DNA from: Pseudomonas sp. UBA6562
Lineage (GTDB): Bacteria; Pseudomonadota; Gammaproteobacteria; Pseudomonadales; Pseudomonadaceae
Direction: 5' to 3'
Length of the DNA stretch: 64,000 nucleotides
NCBI RefSeq assembly: GCF_002434265.1
Contig: NZ_DJJS01000009.1
Location: 85,757 to 149,756, forward strand
Below the pieces are notes generated by a model, which saw only the letters and a list, made by a program, of their open reading frames with translations, did no database searches and was not told where the DNA came from. Both the position numbers and the translations under genes were made by a program. Shown piece by piece: positions 42,919 through 51,487 of the stretch (position 1 is the stretch's first letter; every line of letters starts with the position of its first letter).

Positions 42919-44295
42919 ATGTCGGTACCCCCGCGTGCCGTTCAGCTTAACGAAGCGAACGCGTTCCTTAAGGAACATCCTGAGGTTCTCTACGTTGACC
43001 TTCTGATTGCAGATATGAATGGTGTGGTGCGTGGCAAGCGCATCGAGCGCACCAGCCTCCACAAGGTTTACGAGAAAGGCATCAACCTGCCGGCCTCCCT
43101 CTTCGCCCTCGACATCAACGGTTCGACCGTCGAAAGCACAGGGCTGGGTCTGGACATCGGCGATGCCGACCGCATCTGCTATCCGATCCCCGACACGCTC
43201 TCCAACGAGCCTTGGCAGAAGCGCCCCACCGCGCAGCTGCTTATGACCATGCACGAAATCGAAGGCGAACCTTTCTTCGCCGACCCGCGGGAAGTGTTGC
43301 GCCAAGTGGTGAGCAAGTTCACCGACATGGGCCTGACCATCTGCGCGGCGTTCGAGCTGGAGTTCTACCTGATCGACCAGGAGAACGTGAACGGCCGTCC
43401 GCAGCCGCCGCGCTCGCCCATTTCCGGCAAGCGTCCGCAGTCCACCCAGGTCTATCTGATCGACGACCTCGACGAATACGCCGACTGCCTGCAGGACATC
43501 CTCGAAGGCGCCAAGGAACAAGGCATTCCGGCCGACGCCATCGTCAAGGAAAGCGCCCCGGCGCAGTTCGAAGTCAACCTGCACCACGTGCCCGACGCGC
43601 TCAAGGCCTGCGACTACGCCGTGCTGCTCAAGCGCCTGATCAAGAACATCGCCTACGACCATGAAATGGACACCACCTTCATGGCCAAGCCCTATCCGGG
43701 CCAGGCAGGCAACGGGCTGCACGTACACATTTCGATTCTGGATAAAGACGGCAACAACATCTTTACCAGCGAGGATCCCGAGCAGAACGCCGCGCTGCGT
43801 CACGCGATCGGCGGTGTGCTCGAGACCCTGCCCGCGTCCATGGCTTTCCTTTGCCCGAACGTGAACTCGTACCGCCGCTTCGGCGCGCAGTTCTACGTGC
43901 CCAACGCGCCGAGCTGGGGCCTGGACAACCGCACCGTGGCCCTGCGCGTGCCGACCGGTTCGCCCGACGCGGTACGCATCGAGCACCGCGTGGCCGGCGC
44001 CGACGCCAACCCGTACCTGATGATGGCTGCCGTGCTGGCCGGCGTGCACCACGGCCTGACCAACAAGGTCGAACCCGGCACGCCGATCGAAGGCAACTCG
44101 TACGAGCAGCTCGAACAGAGCCTGCCGAACAACCTGCGCGATGCCCTGCGCGAGCTGGACGACAGCGAGATCCTCAACAAGTACATCGATCCGAAATACA
44201 TCGACATCTTCGTCGCGTGCAAGGAAAGCGAGCTGGAGGAATTCGAACACTCCATCTCCGACCTCGAGTACAACTGGTACTTGCACACGGTCTGA
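42919..44295 (+). CDS. spuI: Glutamate-polyamine ligase, glutamine synthetase family (SpuI-like)
   Basis: A 458-residue paralogue of the spuB product, transcribed divergently from it. Catalytic blocks include AAFELEFYL, GLHVHISILDKDG and NRTVALRVPTGSPDAVRIEHR. Family members ligate glutamate to putrescine, cadaverine, spermidine or spermine. Having two copies flank one control region suggests different substrate ranges. AAAGGTG precedes the ATG. It ends in a strong bidirectional terminator shared with argA. The spuI name follows P. aeruginosa and is by similarity. Confidence 0.88.
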   Translation: MSVPPRAVQLNEANAFLKEHPEVLYVDLLIADMNGVVRGKRIERTSLHKVYEKGINLPASLFALDINGSTVESTGLGLDIGDADRICYPIPDTLSNEPWQKRPTAQLLMTMHEIEGEPFFADPREVLRQVVSKFTDMGLTICAAFELEFYLIDQENVNGRPQPPRSPISGKRPQSTQVYLIDDLDEYADCLQDILEGAKEQGIPADAIVKESAPAQFEVNLHHVPDALKACDYAVLLKRLIKNIAYDHEMDTTFMAKPYPGQAGNGLHVHISILDKDGNNIFTSEDPEQNAALRHAIGGVLETLPASMAFLCPNVNSYRRFGAQFYVPNAPSWGLDNRTVALRVPTGSPDAVRIEHRVAGADANPYLMMAAVLAGVHHGLTNKVEPGTPIEGNSYEQLEQSLPNNLRDALRELDDSEILNKYIDPKYIDIFVACKESELEEFEHSISDLEYNWYLHTV

Positions 44296-44303
44296 TACGA
44301 ATG

Positions 44304-44331
44304 AAAACGCCGCCCTCAGGGGCGGCGTTTT
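44304..44331. terminator. Bidirectional terminator between spuI and argA
   Basis: AAAACGCCGCCC (44304-44315), loop TCAG, GGGCGGCGTTTT (44320-44331): a 12-bp perfect stem with U-tracts in both directions. It lies between a gene ending rightward and one ending leftward. Confidence 0.9.
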
Positions 44332-44426
44332 GCTGTGTGGCATAAAGTGGAGGGCGTTGCCAAAGCGTCCTCGCTGGAGCTGGAGCGGACGGCATCAACG
44401 CCTCTTGTAGCTCGCGTCTCTCACCC

Positions 44427-45725
44427 TCAAATCGACTTCTCGAAAATCTTCGAATTACGCTGGAAGTTGTACAGCGACGCACGCGCCGCCGGCAGCCGTT
44501 CCACACCGCTGGGCGCGAAGCCGCGTTCGCGGAACCAATGGGCGGTGCGGGTGGTGAGCACGAACAGCGTGTCCAGACCCAACTGCCGCGCACGGTTTTC
44601 GATACGTTCGAGCAGGTCGTCGCCGCGCCCGCCGTGGCGGTATTCGGGGTTCACCGCCAGACAGGCCAACTCCCCGGCCTGTGAATCGGCGATGGGGTAC
44701 AGCGCCGCGCAAGCGATGATCATGCCCTCGCGCTCGACCACGCTGAACTGCTCGATTTCGCGTTCCAGCACTTCCCGCGAGCGGCGCACCAAGATGCCCT
44801 GCTCTTCCAGCGGACTGATCAGATCGAGCAGGCCGCCGACGTCTTCGATGGTGGCCTCGCGCACGATCTCGAACTGCTCCTGCGCCACCAGGGTGCCGCT
44901 GCCGTCGCGGGTGAACAGCTCGGTCAGCAACGCGCCGTTTTCGGCATAGCTGACGATGTGGCTACGCATCACGCCGCCCTTGCAGGCCTGTGCGGCGGCA
45001 TCGAGCAGTTCGCCTTGATAGTCGCTACCCAACCGCGCCAGGTGCGGCGGAATCTGTTGCGGACGAAGCTCGCGCACCAGCTTGCCGCCCTCGTCCAGCA
45101 AACCCGGTTCGGCGCCGAACAACAGCAGCTTGTCGGCGCCGAGCTCGATGGCGGCGCGGGTGGCGACGTCTTCGCAGGCCAGGTTGAAGATCTCGCCAGT
45201 CGGCGAATAGCCCAGCGACGACAGCAGCACGATGGAGCGCTCGTCGAGCAGGCGCCCGATGCCCTTGCGGTCGATGCGCCGCACTTCGCCGGTGTGCACG
45301 TAGTCGATGCCTTCCAGCACACCGATGGGCCGCGCGGTGACCAGGTTGCCGCCAGCGACGCGCAGCCGCGAGCCCTGCATGGGCGAAGCGGCGATGTCCA
45401 TCGACAGGCGCGCCTCGATGGCCAGGCGCAGCGCGCCCACGGCGTCGATCACGCATTCGAGGGTCGGCGCGTCGGTGATGCGCAGGCCACGGTGGTAGCG
45501 CGGGGCCAGGCCGCGGGCGGCCAGGCGGCTTTCGATCTGCGGCCGAGAGCCGTGCACCAGCACCAGGCGTACGCCCAGGCTGTGCAGCAGCACCAGGTCG
45601 TGGACGATGTTGCCGAAGTTGGGGTGGTCGACGCCTTCACCGGGTAGCATCACCACGAAGGTGCAGTCGCGATGGGCATTGATGTAGGGCGAAGCATGGC
45701 GCAACCAGTTGACGTATTCGGGCAT
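44427..45725 (-). CDS. argA: N-acetylglutamate synthase ArgA
   Basis: A 432-residue enzyme that acetylates glutamate with acetyl-CoA, the committed step of arginine synthesis. The N-terminal amino-acid-kinase fold (about 20-280; LVLVHGSRPQIESRLAARG, LLSSLGYSPTGEIFNL) binds the feedback inhibitor arginine. The C-terminal GNAT acetyltransferase domain (about 290-432) has the acetyl-CoA loop in YRHGGRGDDLLERIE. Length is usual for the proteobacterial form. argE lies 124 nt upstream on the same strand. Confidence 0.96.
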   Translation of the reverse strand: MPEYVNWLRHASPYINAHRDCTFVVMLPGEGVDHPNFGNIVHDLVLLHSLGVRLVLVHGSRPQIESRLAARGLAPRYHRGLRITDAPTLECVIDAVGALRLAIEARLSMDIAASPMQGSRLRVAGGNLVTARPIGVLEGIDYVHTGEVRRIDRKGIGRLLDERSIVLLSSLGYSPTGEIFNLACEDVATRAAIELGADKLLLFGAEPGLLDEGGKLVRELRPQQIPPHLARLGSDYQGELLDAAAQACKGGVMRSHIVSYAENGALLTELFTRDGSGTLVAQEQFEIVREATIEDVGGLLDLISPLEEQGILVRRSREVLEREIEQFSVVEREGMIIACAALYPIADSQAGELACLAVNPEYRHGGRGDDLLERIENRARQLGLDTLFVLTTRTAHWFRERGFAPSGVERLPAARASLYNFQRNSKIFEKSI

Positions 45726-45849
45726 GACGGGGCCTGTGGCTAAGTGGACGGAGAACGGGGATGCGAACGGCGTTCAGGATCATCGTCGGAACAGGCTTGC
45801 GGTCACGCGTACGCTCCTTGTGGCAAGACGAAAAACGGTGGTGGGTGGT

Positions 45850-46992
45850 TTAGTGCAGGCAATAGTGCTGGATCAGTTCCCGCAATAGACGCACGGTCGG
45901 GTCCAGAAGTGACATGTCCAGGTATTCGCCCGGTTGGTGGGCGCAGCGGATGTCGCCCGGGCCGAGCACGATGGTCTCGCAGCCCAGCTGTTGCAGGTAC
46001 GGTGCTTCGGTACCGAAGGCCACGGCTTCGGCAGCGTGTCCGGTCAGACGCTCGGCCAGGCGCACCAGTTCGGTGTCGGCGGCCTGCTCGAAGGGCGGCA
46101 CTTCCGGGAACAGCGGCGCGTAGTCGATCTTCACCTCGTGGCGCTCGGCCAGGGGCCGCAACTTGGCGCCGATGGCCGCGCGCAGTTGCTCGACGTCCAT
46201 GCCGGGCAAAGGCCGCAGGTCGAACTCCAGCGAACATTGGCCGCAGATGCGATTGGGGTTGTCGCCGCCGTGGATGCAGCCGAAGTTCATGGTCGGCGTG
46301 GGCACGGAGAACTGTGGGTTGCTGTAGGTGTTCTGCCACTGCCGGCGCAGGCCCATCAGTTCGCCCATCACCGCATGCATGGCTTCCAGCGCGCTGTGGC
46401 CCAGGCTCGGGTCGGAGGAGTGGCCGCTGCGCCCGAGGATGTCGATGCGGTCCATGAGGATGCCCTTGTGCATACGGATCGGCCGCAGCCCGGTGGGCTC
46501 GCCGATTACCGCGGCGCGCCCGAGCGGTTGCCCGGCTTCGGCCAGGGCGCGGGCGCCGGACATGGAGCTTTCTTCGTCGCAGGTGGCGAGGATCAGCAGC
46601 GGCTGCTTGAAATCGTGCGCCAGCAAGGGCTGCACGGCCTCGATCACCAGGGCGAAGAAACCTTTCATGTCGCAACTGCCCAGCCCGATCCAGCGGCCGT
46701 CCTGCTCGGTCAGCTTGAGCGGATCGGTGCGCCACAGCTGCTCGTCGAACGGCACGGTGTCGCTGTGCCCGGCCAGCACCAGGCCGCCCGGGCCGCTGCC
46801 GCGGGTGGCCAGCAGGTTGAATTTGCCGGGGGTGACCTGCTGGATTTCACAGGCGAAGCCCAGGTCGCCCAACCAACCGGCGAGCAGGTCGATGACCGGA
46901 CGGTTGGACTGGTCCAGCGACGGCTGGGTGCAGCTGACGGAAGGCGCGGCGATCAGCGCGGCGAACTGTTCTTTCAACGACGGCAGTGGCAT
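45850..46992 (-). CDS. argE: N-acetylornithine deacetylase ArgE
   Basis: A 380-residue M20 metallopeptidase-family enzyme that removes acetate from N-acetylornithine to give ornithine. The ATG at 46992 has GAGGAG 7 nt upstream. Di-zinc site motifs are AGHSDTVPFD (about 80), SCDMKGFFAL and CDEESSMSGA. The dimerisation domain follows, with HSALEAMHAVM. It precedes argA on the same strand. Pseudomonas can also recycle acetyl groups through ArgJ, so its exact physiological share is unclear. Confidence 0.93.
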   Translation of the reverse strand: MPLPSLKEQFAALIAAPSVSCTQPSLDQSNRPVIDLLAGWLGDLGFACEIQQVTPGKFNLLATRGSGPGGLVLAGHSDTVPFDEQLWRTDPLKLTEQDGRWIGLGSCDMKGFFALVIEAVQPLLAHDFKQPLLILATCDEESSMSGARALAEAGQPLGRAAVIGEPTGLRPIRMHKGILMDRIDILGRSGHSSDPSLGHSALEAMHAVMGELMGLRRQWQNTYSNPQFSVPTPTMNFGCIHGGDNPNRICGQCSLEFDLRPLPGMDVEQLRAAIGAKLRPLAERHEVKIDYAPLFPEVPPFEQAADTELVRLAERLTGHAAEAVAFGTEAPYLQQLGCETIVLGPGDIRCAHQPGEYLDMSLLDPTVRLLRELIQHYCLH

Positions 46993-47140
46993 GCGCGCTC
47001 TCCTCAAGATCTGCGGCCATCATAACCACGGCGGCAGGCCCTGGGGCAAGGCTACCGGCTTGACCGACGGCCCGGCGCAGCGGTAGAGGCGCGACTGCTG
47101 TAGACTGGCAGACATTCACGCCCCTGCTCCGAGCCCCGCC

Positions 47141-48541
47141 ATGCCCACAGAAACCGAACTCAAACTCCGCGCCAGCCGCGAGACCCTTGCCGCCCTGCGC
47201 GAGCACCCCCTGCTGAAAAAGCGCAACAAGTCCGGCTGGCAGACCCGCGAGCTGACCAACCAATATTTCGACACCGCCGAGGGCGACCTGTCGGCCGCCC
47301 AAGTGGCGCTGCGCCTGCGCCGCGACGGCGAGGTCATCATCCAGACCCTCAAGTGCCGCGGCCGCAGCGTCGCCGGATTGTCGGAGCGCCAAGAGTTCGA
47401 ATGGCAGCTGGACAAACCCAAGCTCGACCTGAAAAAGCTCGACGCTACTTGCTGGCCCGAGGCGCTGGCCGCGCTCGACAAGAAAACCATCAAACCGCTG
47501 TTCAGCACCGATTTCACCCGCGAATACGCTGAAATCGCCTGGGGTCGCGGCAAGGCGAAAGTGGTGATCGAAGTCGCACTCGACCAGGGCTCGGTCGTGG
47601 CGGGCAAGCGCAAGGAGGACATCTGCGAAGTCGAGCTGGAGCTGCGCGAAGGCAACGCCGAAGCACTGCTGGAACTGGCCGCCGAACTGGCCGCCACGCA
47701 TGCCCTGATGCCGTGCGACATCAGCAAGGCCGAGCGCGGCTACCGTCTGCTCGACCCGGCCAGCTACGACCTGGACCTGCCGGCTACCGAGCTGACGCCG
47801 GACATGGCCCTGGACGACGCCTTCGCCGCCCTGGCTTGGCAACTGCTGGGCAGCAGCCAGCGCCTGGCCGAGCAATACCGCCACAACGGCCACTGGAGCC
47901 TGCTGCAGGACTGGGTCAAGTGCCTCGCCGAACTGCGCGCGCTGGTCGCCAGCCTCGGCCAAGCCGCGCCGCGCCCCACCACGCGCGCGCTGCGCACCAG
48001 CCTCGACGCACTGCTGGAAGACTGGCGCCCGCTGGTCCAGGCCGGCAACGACGACGAAGACATCCGCCGCGCCGCGCCCGAGCAGTTCGCCGAAGAGCTG
48101 GAAGACCCACGCTGGGGCCAGTTCTCGCTGGACACCTCGCGCTGGTTGCTGGCCCGCAGCTGGACCGTCGAGCGCAGCAAGCGCGGCGAGCGCCAGGGCA
48201 AGGCGCAATTGGCCAGCTGGCTGATGCACCTGCTGGGCGAAGAAGGCCGCGATCTGCAACTGGCGCTGTACGTCCAGCGTCCCGAAGACTTGGGCGAACA
48301 ATTGCCGCGCATCGAGCGCCTGCAGAGCTGGCTGCACCATGCCCGCCAGGTGCTCGAAGCGCCGCAGCTCGACCGCCTGTACGGCGACCTCAACAAGCTG
48401 CAGCAACTGGCCGAGCAACCTTTGGGCGACGACGAAGCCGAGGTGCGCGAGCAATTGCTCGAAGCCCGCATCGAACAGGCCCGCGCGGTCGATCAGAGCC
48501 GCGGCTGGAAGTACCTGCTCAAATCCGCCTCAACGCGCTAA
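47141..48541 (+). CDS. CYTH-CHAD inorganic triphosphatase (YgiF-like)
   Basis: A 466-residue cytosolic protein. The N-terminal CYTH tunnel domain starts with the ExExK signature (TETELKLRA) and hydrolyses tripolyphosphate in characterised homologues. The second half is a helical, Arg/His-containing CHAD domain that binds polyphosphate. Length and order match E. coli YgiF. It is divergent from argE. Its stop overlaps the Lrp-type regulator's 3' end by 12 nt on the other strand. Confidence 0.88.
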   Translation: MPTETELKLRASRETLAALREHPLLKKRNKSGWQTRELTNQYFDTAEGDLSAAQVALRLRRDGEVIIQTLKCRGRSVAGLSERQEFEWQLDKPKLDLKKLDATCWPEALAALDKKTIKPLFSTDFTREYAEIAWGRGKAKVVIEVALDQGSVVAGKRKEDICEVELELREGNAEALLELAAELAATHALMPCDISKAERGYRLLDPASYDLDLPATELTPDMALDDAFAALAWQLLGSSQRLAEQYRHNGHWSLLQDWVKCLAELRALVASLGQAAPRPTTRALRTSLDALLEDWRPLVQAGNDDEDIRRAAPEQFAEELEDPRWGQFSLDTSRWLLARSWTVERSKRGERQGKAQLASWLMHLLGEEGRDLQLALYVQRPEDLGEQLPRIERLQSWLHHARQVLEAPQLDRLYGDLNKLQQLAEQPLGDDEAEVREQLLEARIEQARAVDQSRGWKYLLKSASTR

Positions 48542-49000
48542 CGGCAGGCAGGTGGTGGACTTGATCTCCGACAGCGCGACGATCGAGTTCACCTCCTGGA
48601 TGCCCGGCACGTTCGACAGCTTTTCGAAGAAGAAACGTTCGTAGGCCTCGATGTCCGAGGTCACGATGCGTAACAGAAAGTCCACCGAGCCCATCAGCAC
48701 ATAACATTCCAGCACTTCCGGAAATTCCCGAATCGCGTCGGTGAATTCGGTGAAGTTCGAGCGACCATGGGCGTTGAGCTTCACTTCGGCGAAGATCTGC
48801 GTGTTCAGCCCCACTTTCTTGCGGTCCAGCAGGGTCACCTGCGCGCGGATCACCCCCTCTTCCTTCAAGCGCTGGATACGCCGCCAGCAGGGCGATTGCG
48901 ACAAGCCCACGCGTTCGGCCACCTGTGCGCTGGACAGCGAAGCGTCTTCTTGCAGCACCTCGAGGATGCGGCGGTCGTAGGCATCCAGCTCGCTTTGCAT
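48530..49000 (-). CDS. Lrp/AsnC family transcriptional regulator
   Basis: A 156-residue regulator. The N-terminal helix-turn-helix (LSSAQVAERVGLSQSPCWRR, about 22-41) is followed by the RAM/ACT-like effector domain (about 65-145). The ATG at 49000 has GGAGAA 8 nt upstream. The divergent gene at 49124 encodes a small ACT-like protein and is the natural first target. Other targets and the effector are unknown. Confidence 0.9.
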   Translation of the reverse strand: MQSELDAYDRRILEVLQEDASLSSAQVAERVGLSQSPCWRRIQRLKEEGVIRAQVTLLDRKKVGLNTQIFAEVKLNAHGRSNFTEFTDAIREFPEVLECYVLMGSVDFLLRIVTSDIEAYERFFFEKLSNVPGIQEVNSIVALSEIKSTTCLPLAR

Positions 49001-49123
49001 GATCAATTCTCCAAACGCTTTTCTACGAATAAAACGATCTATCGATACCCTGAAAGAGATGAATCATAGCGAAATAATCGCAACGGACGCATGCCAGAAT
49101 GCTTTCGACTTCTGGAGATCGCC

Positions 49124-49453
49124 ATGAACGCATTCGTCCAACTCGACACCCCTGCCCGCCCCGACCATTTCGCGCCCAGCCCCGCCCCCCTGTGCGTGAG
49201 TTACCGCATAAAGGTCGAAGCCGAGCCCGACAGCCTGTGCCGCATCCTCAACCTGTTCGCATTGCAATCGCTGACGCCCCACGCGCTCCAGGCCAGCCAG
49301 CAGGACGATCTGCTCACCGTGGGCATCGAGGTGGGCGGCTTGAGCTGGCCGCGTGCCGAGCTGATCGCACAGAAGATGCGTAACCTCGTTTGCGTGGCTG
49401 AGGTGACCCTTCAGGAATCCGGCAAGATTCAGCAAAGCCATTGCGCCATGTGA
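49124..49453 (+). CDS. Small ACT-domain-like protein
   Basis: A 109-residue protein. The ATG at 49124 has TGGAG upstream. After a ~25-residue Pro-rich start, residues about 30-100 have the beta-alpha-beta pattern of an ACT domain: CVSYRIKVEAEPDSLCRILN, then QDDLLTVGIEVGG and NLVCVAEVTL. This is similar in layout to small regulatory subunits such as IlvM. It has no enzyme neighbour to regulate. It is probably controlled by the adjacent Lrp-type gene. The fold assignment is by eye. Confidence 0.6.
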   Translation: MNAFVQLDTPARPDHFAPSPAPLCVSYRIKVEAEPDSLCRILNLFALQSLTPHALQASQQDDLLTVGIEVGGLSWPRAELIAQKMRNLVCVAEVTLQESGKIQQSHCAM

Positions 49454-49506
49454 CCGCATGAGGCGGGCTACCGTTGGGCGACTCTTCCCCGGCAAGGATG
49501 CCCACG

Positions 49507-51180
49507 ATGTTCTCCACGCCCGACCACAATCTCGACCTCAACCGCCTGCTCGATACCCTGCTGGCCGAGCAGCGCCTGTCGGCCACCACCGCCCTGGCGG
49601 TGCTCGACGCCGCCAAGCACCAAGCACGGACGCATCCGCTGGAACTGATCGCCAGCCTGGCGCAGGACGACCCGAGCGCCACCCTGGACCTCGAAGGTTT
49701 GTGCCAGTGGCTGGCGACCAAGGTCGGCCAGCCTTACCAGCACCTCGACCCGCTGCAACTCGACTTGAGCCACGCCGCGGGCCTGGTTTCCACGGCCTTC
49801 GCCCAGCGCCACGGCATCCTGCCGGTCGCCGCCGACGCCAGCGGCATCACCATCGCCAGCGCCCAACCCTATCAACGCGAGTGGGAGGCCGACCTGCTGC
49901 GCAGCCTGGGCCGGCCGATCCATCGGGTGATGGCCAACCCGGTGTCGATCCGCCAGATCGGGGCGGCTTGCGGGCAACTGGCACGGCAAGTGGCCGGTGC
50001 CAACCATCAGCACGGCGCAGGCGTGGCGCAACTCGAACAACTGCTCGCCAAGAACCGCACCCTCGACACCGCCAGCGCCGAAGACGCGCACATCGTGGCC
50101 CTGGTCGACTGGATGCTGCAGTACGCCGTGGAACAACGCGCGAGCGACATCCACCTGGAGCCGCGGCGCGACAAAGGCCAGTTGCGCTACCGCATCGACG
50201 GGCTGCTGCACCCGGTCTATGCCTTCCCCACGGGCGTCACCCTGGCCGTCACCAGCCGCCTCAAGCACCTGGGGCGGATGAACGTGGCGGAGAAGCGGCG
50301 CCCGCAGGACGGCCGCCTGCACAGCCGGCTGCCGAGCGGGCAGGAGATCGAGCTGCGCTTGTCGAGCCTGCCCACGCCGTTCGGGGAAAAGCTGGTGCTG
50401 CGTCTGTTCGACCCGCAACAGTTACAACAAGACTTCACCCGGCTGGGCCTGGAAGGCGCGACGCTGCAACGCTGGGAACACCTGCTGCGACAACGCCAGG
50501 GCATGATCCTGGTCACCGGCCCGACCGGCTCGGGCAAGACCCAAACCCTGTACGCCAGCCTCGACCGCCTGGCCTCGCCACAGATCAACCTATGCACCAT
50601 CGAAGACCCCATCGAGCGCCTGTACCCGGCGCTCAATCAACTGCAAGTGCACGCCGCGCTCGATCTGGGTTTCGCCAGCGGTGTACGCGCCCTGCTGCGC
50701 CAAGACCCTGACGTGATCATGATCGGCGAGATACGCGACCAGGAGACCGCCCAGGTGGCGATCCAGGCTGCGCTCACCGGGCACTTGGTGCTCTCGACGC
50801 TGCACACCAATGACGCGTGCAGCGCCATCACCCGCTTGCAGGAACTGGGCGTGGCCACCTACCTGATCAAGGCCACGTTGGCCGGCGTCATGGCCCAGCG
50901 GCTGGTACGTACGCTTTGCCAGCAGTGTCTGGCCCAGGCGCGGCGAGGGAGCGGCACCTGCCCTCAGTGCCGCGGCACTGGCTTTCACGGGCGCACCGGA
51001 CTGTTCGAACTGCTGGTGATGAGCGACCCGCTACGCCAGCACATCGACGCCGACGCGGACGTGCAACGCCTGCGCCAGCTGGCGGCCGGCGAAGGGCTGC
51101 GCAGCCTGCGTCAGTGCGGTGAAGACAAGGTGGCCGCTGGCATCACTACCGAGCAGGAGGTGTTGAGGGTATGCGCATGA
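49507..51180 (+). CDS. Orphan GspE/PilB-family secretion ATPase
   Basis: A 557-residue hexameric-ATPase homologue that powers type II secretion or type IV pilus assembly. AAGGA lies 8 nt before the ATG at 49507. It has an N-terminal T2SSE-N domain (about 30-150), Walker A VTGPTGSGKT (about 334-343), the Asp box IEDPIE, Walker B VIMIGEIRDQETA, His box LSTLHTNDA, and a zinc finger of two CxxC pairs (LCQQC and TCPQC, about 471-492). No other gsp, xcp or pil gene is in the window, so its machine must be encoded elsewhere. Confidence 0.87.
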   Translation: MFSTPDHNLDLNRLLDTLLAEQRLSATTALAVLDAAKHQARTHPLELIASLAQDDPSATLDLEGLCQWLATKVGQPYQHLDPLQLDLSHAAGLVSTAFAQRHGILPVAADASGITIASAQPYQREWEADLLRSLGRPIHRVMANPVSIRQIGAACGQLARQVAGANHQHGAGVAQLEQLLAKNRTLDTASAEDAHIVALVDWMLQYAVEQRASDIHLEPRRDKGQLRYRIDGLLHPVYAFPTGVTLAVTSRLKHLGRMNVAEKRRPQDGRLHSRLPSGQEIELRLSSLPTPFGEKLVLRLFDPQQLQQDFTRLGLEGATLQRWEHLLRQRQGMILVTGPTGSGKTQTLYASLDRLASPQINLCTIEDPIERLYPALNQLQVHAALDLGFASGVRALLRQDPDVIMIGEIRDQETAQVAIQAALTGHLVLSTLHTNDACSAITRLQELGVATYLIKATLAGVMAQRLVRTLCQQCLAQARRGSGTCPQCRGTGFHGRTGLFELLVMSDPLRQHIDADADVQRLRQLAAGEGLRSLRQCGEDKVAAGITTEQEVLRVCA

Positions 51181-51290
51181 GCGTATTACGGGCAGGGCTT
51201 GAAGCCTGCGCCTGACAAAGACAAGGGAAAAGACCCACGAATCAAGGCAATGGACGTCATCGGCAGACATGGGTATGATTGCGCCCCGTT

Positions 51291-51367
51291 GCACTCGTAG
51301 CTCAGCTGGATAGAGTATTGCCCTCCGAAGGCAGTGGTCGTGGGTTCGAATCCCGCCGAGTGCGCCA
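51291..51367 (+). tRNA. tRNA-Arg (anticodon CCG)
   Basis: A complete cloverleaf. The acceptor stem GCACTCG/CGAGTGC is followed by encoded GCCA. The D-arm is GCTC..GAGT, the anticodon stem-loop is TTGCC-CTCCGAA-GGCAG with anticodon CCG (reads CGG), and the T-arm is GTGGG-TTCGAAT-CCCGC. No integrase or direct repeat of the 3' end was seen nearby. Confidence 0.97.
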
Positions 51368-51375
51368 TCTTTCCT

Positions 51376-51394
51376 CCCCTTGTGTCACAAGGGG
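51376..51394 (+). terminator. Hairpin after tRNA-Arg
   Basis: CCCCTTGTG, T, CACAAGGGG, followed by TCAGCGTTTT. It is probably the tRNA transcript terminator, though the T-run is displaced by six bases. Confidence 0.5.
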
Positions 51395-51487
51395 TCAGCG
51401 TTTTCGACAGCATCCCCGCCCAGTCTGCCCTGCCGTCTTGCCAGGTATCGCCCAGCTTTGAGCACGGCAGGACCGGCAACGATCGGA

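Noticed and set aside
51291..51367. tRNA-Arg as an integration site for a genomic island
   Set aside because: No integrase gene, no repeated tRNA 3' end and no compositional break downstream; the neighbours look like core genes.
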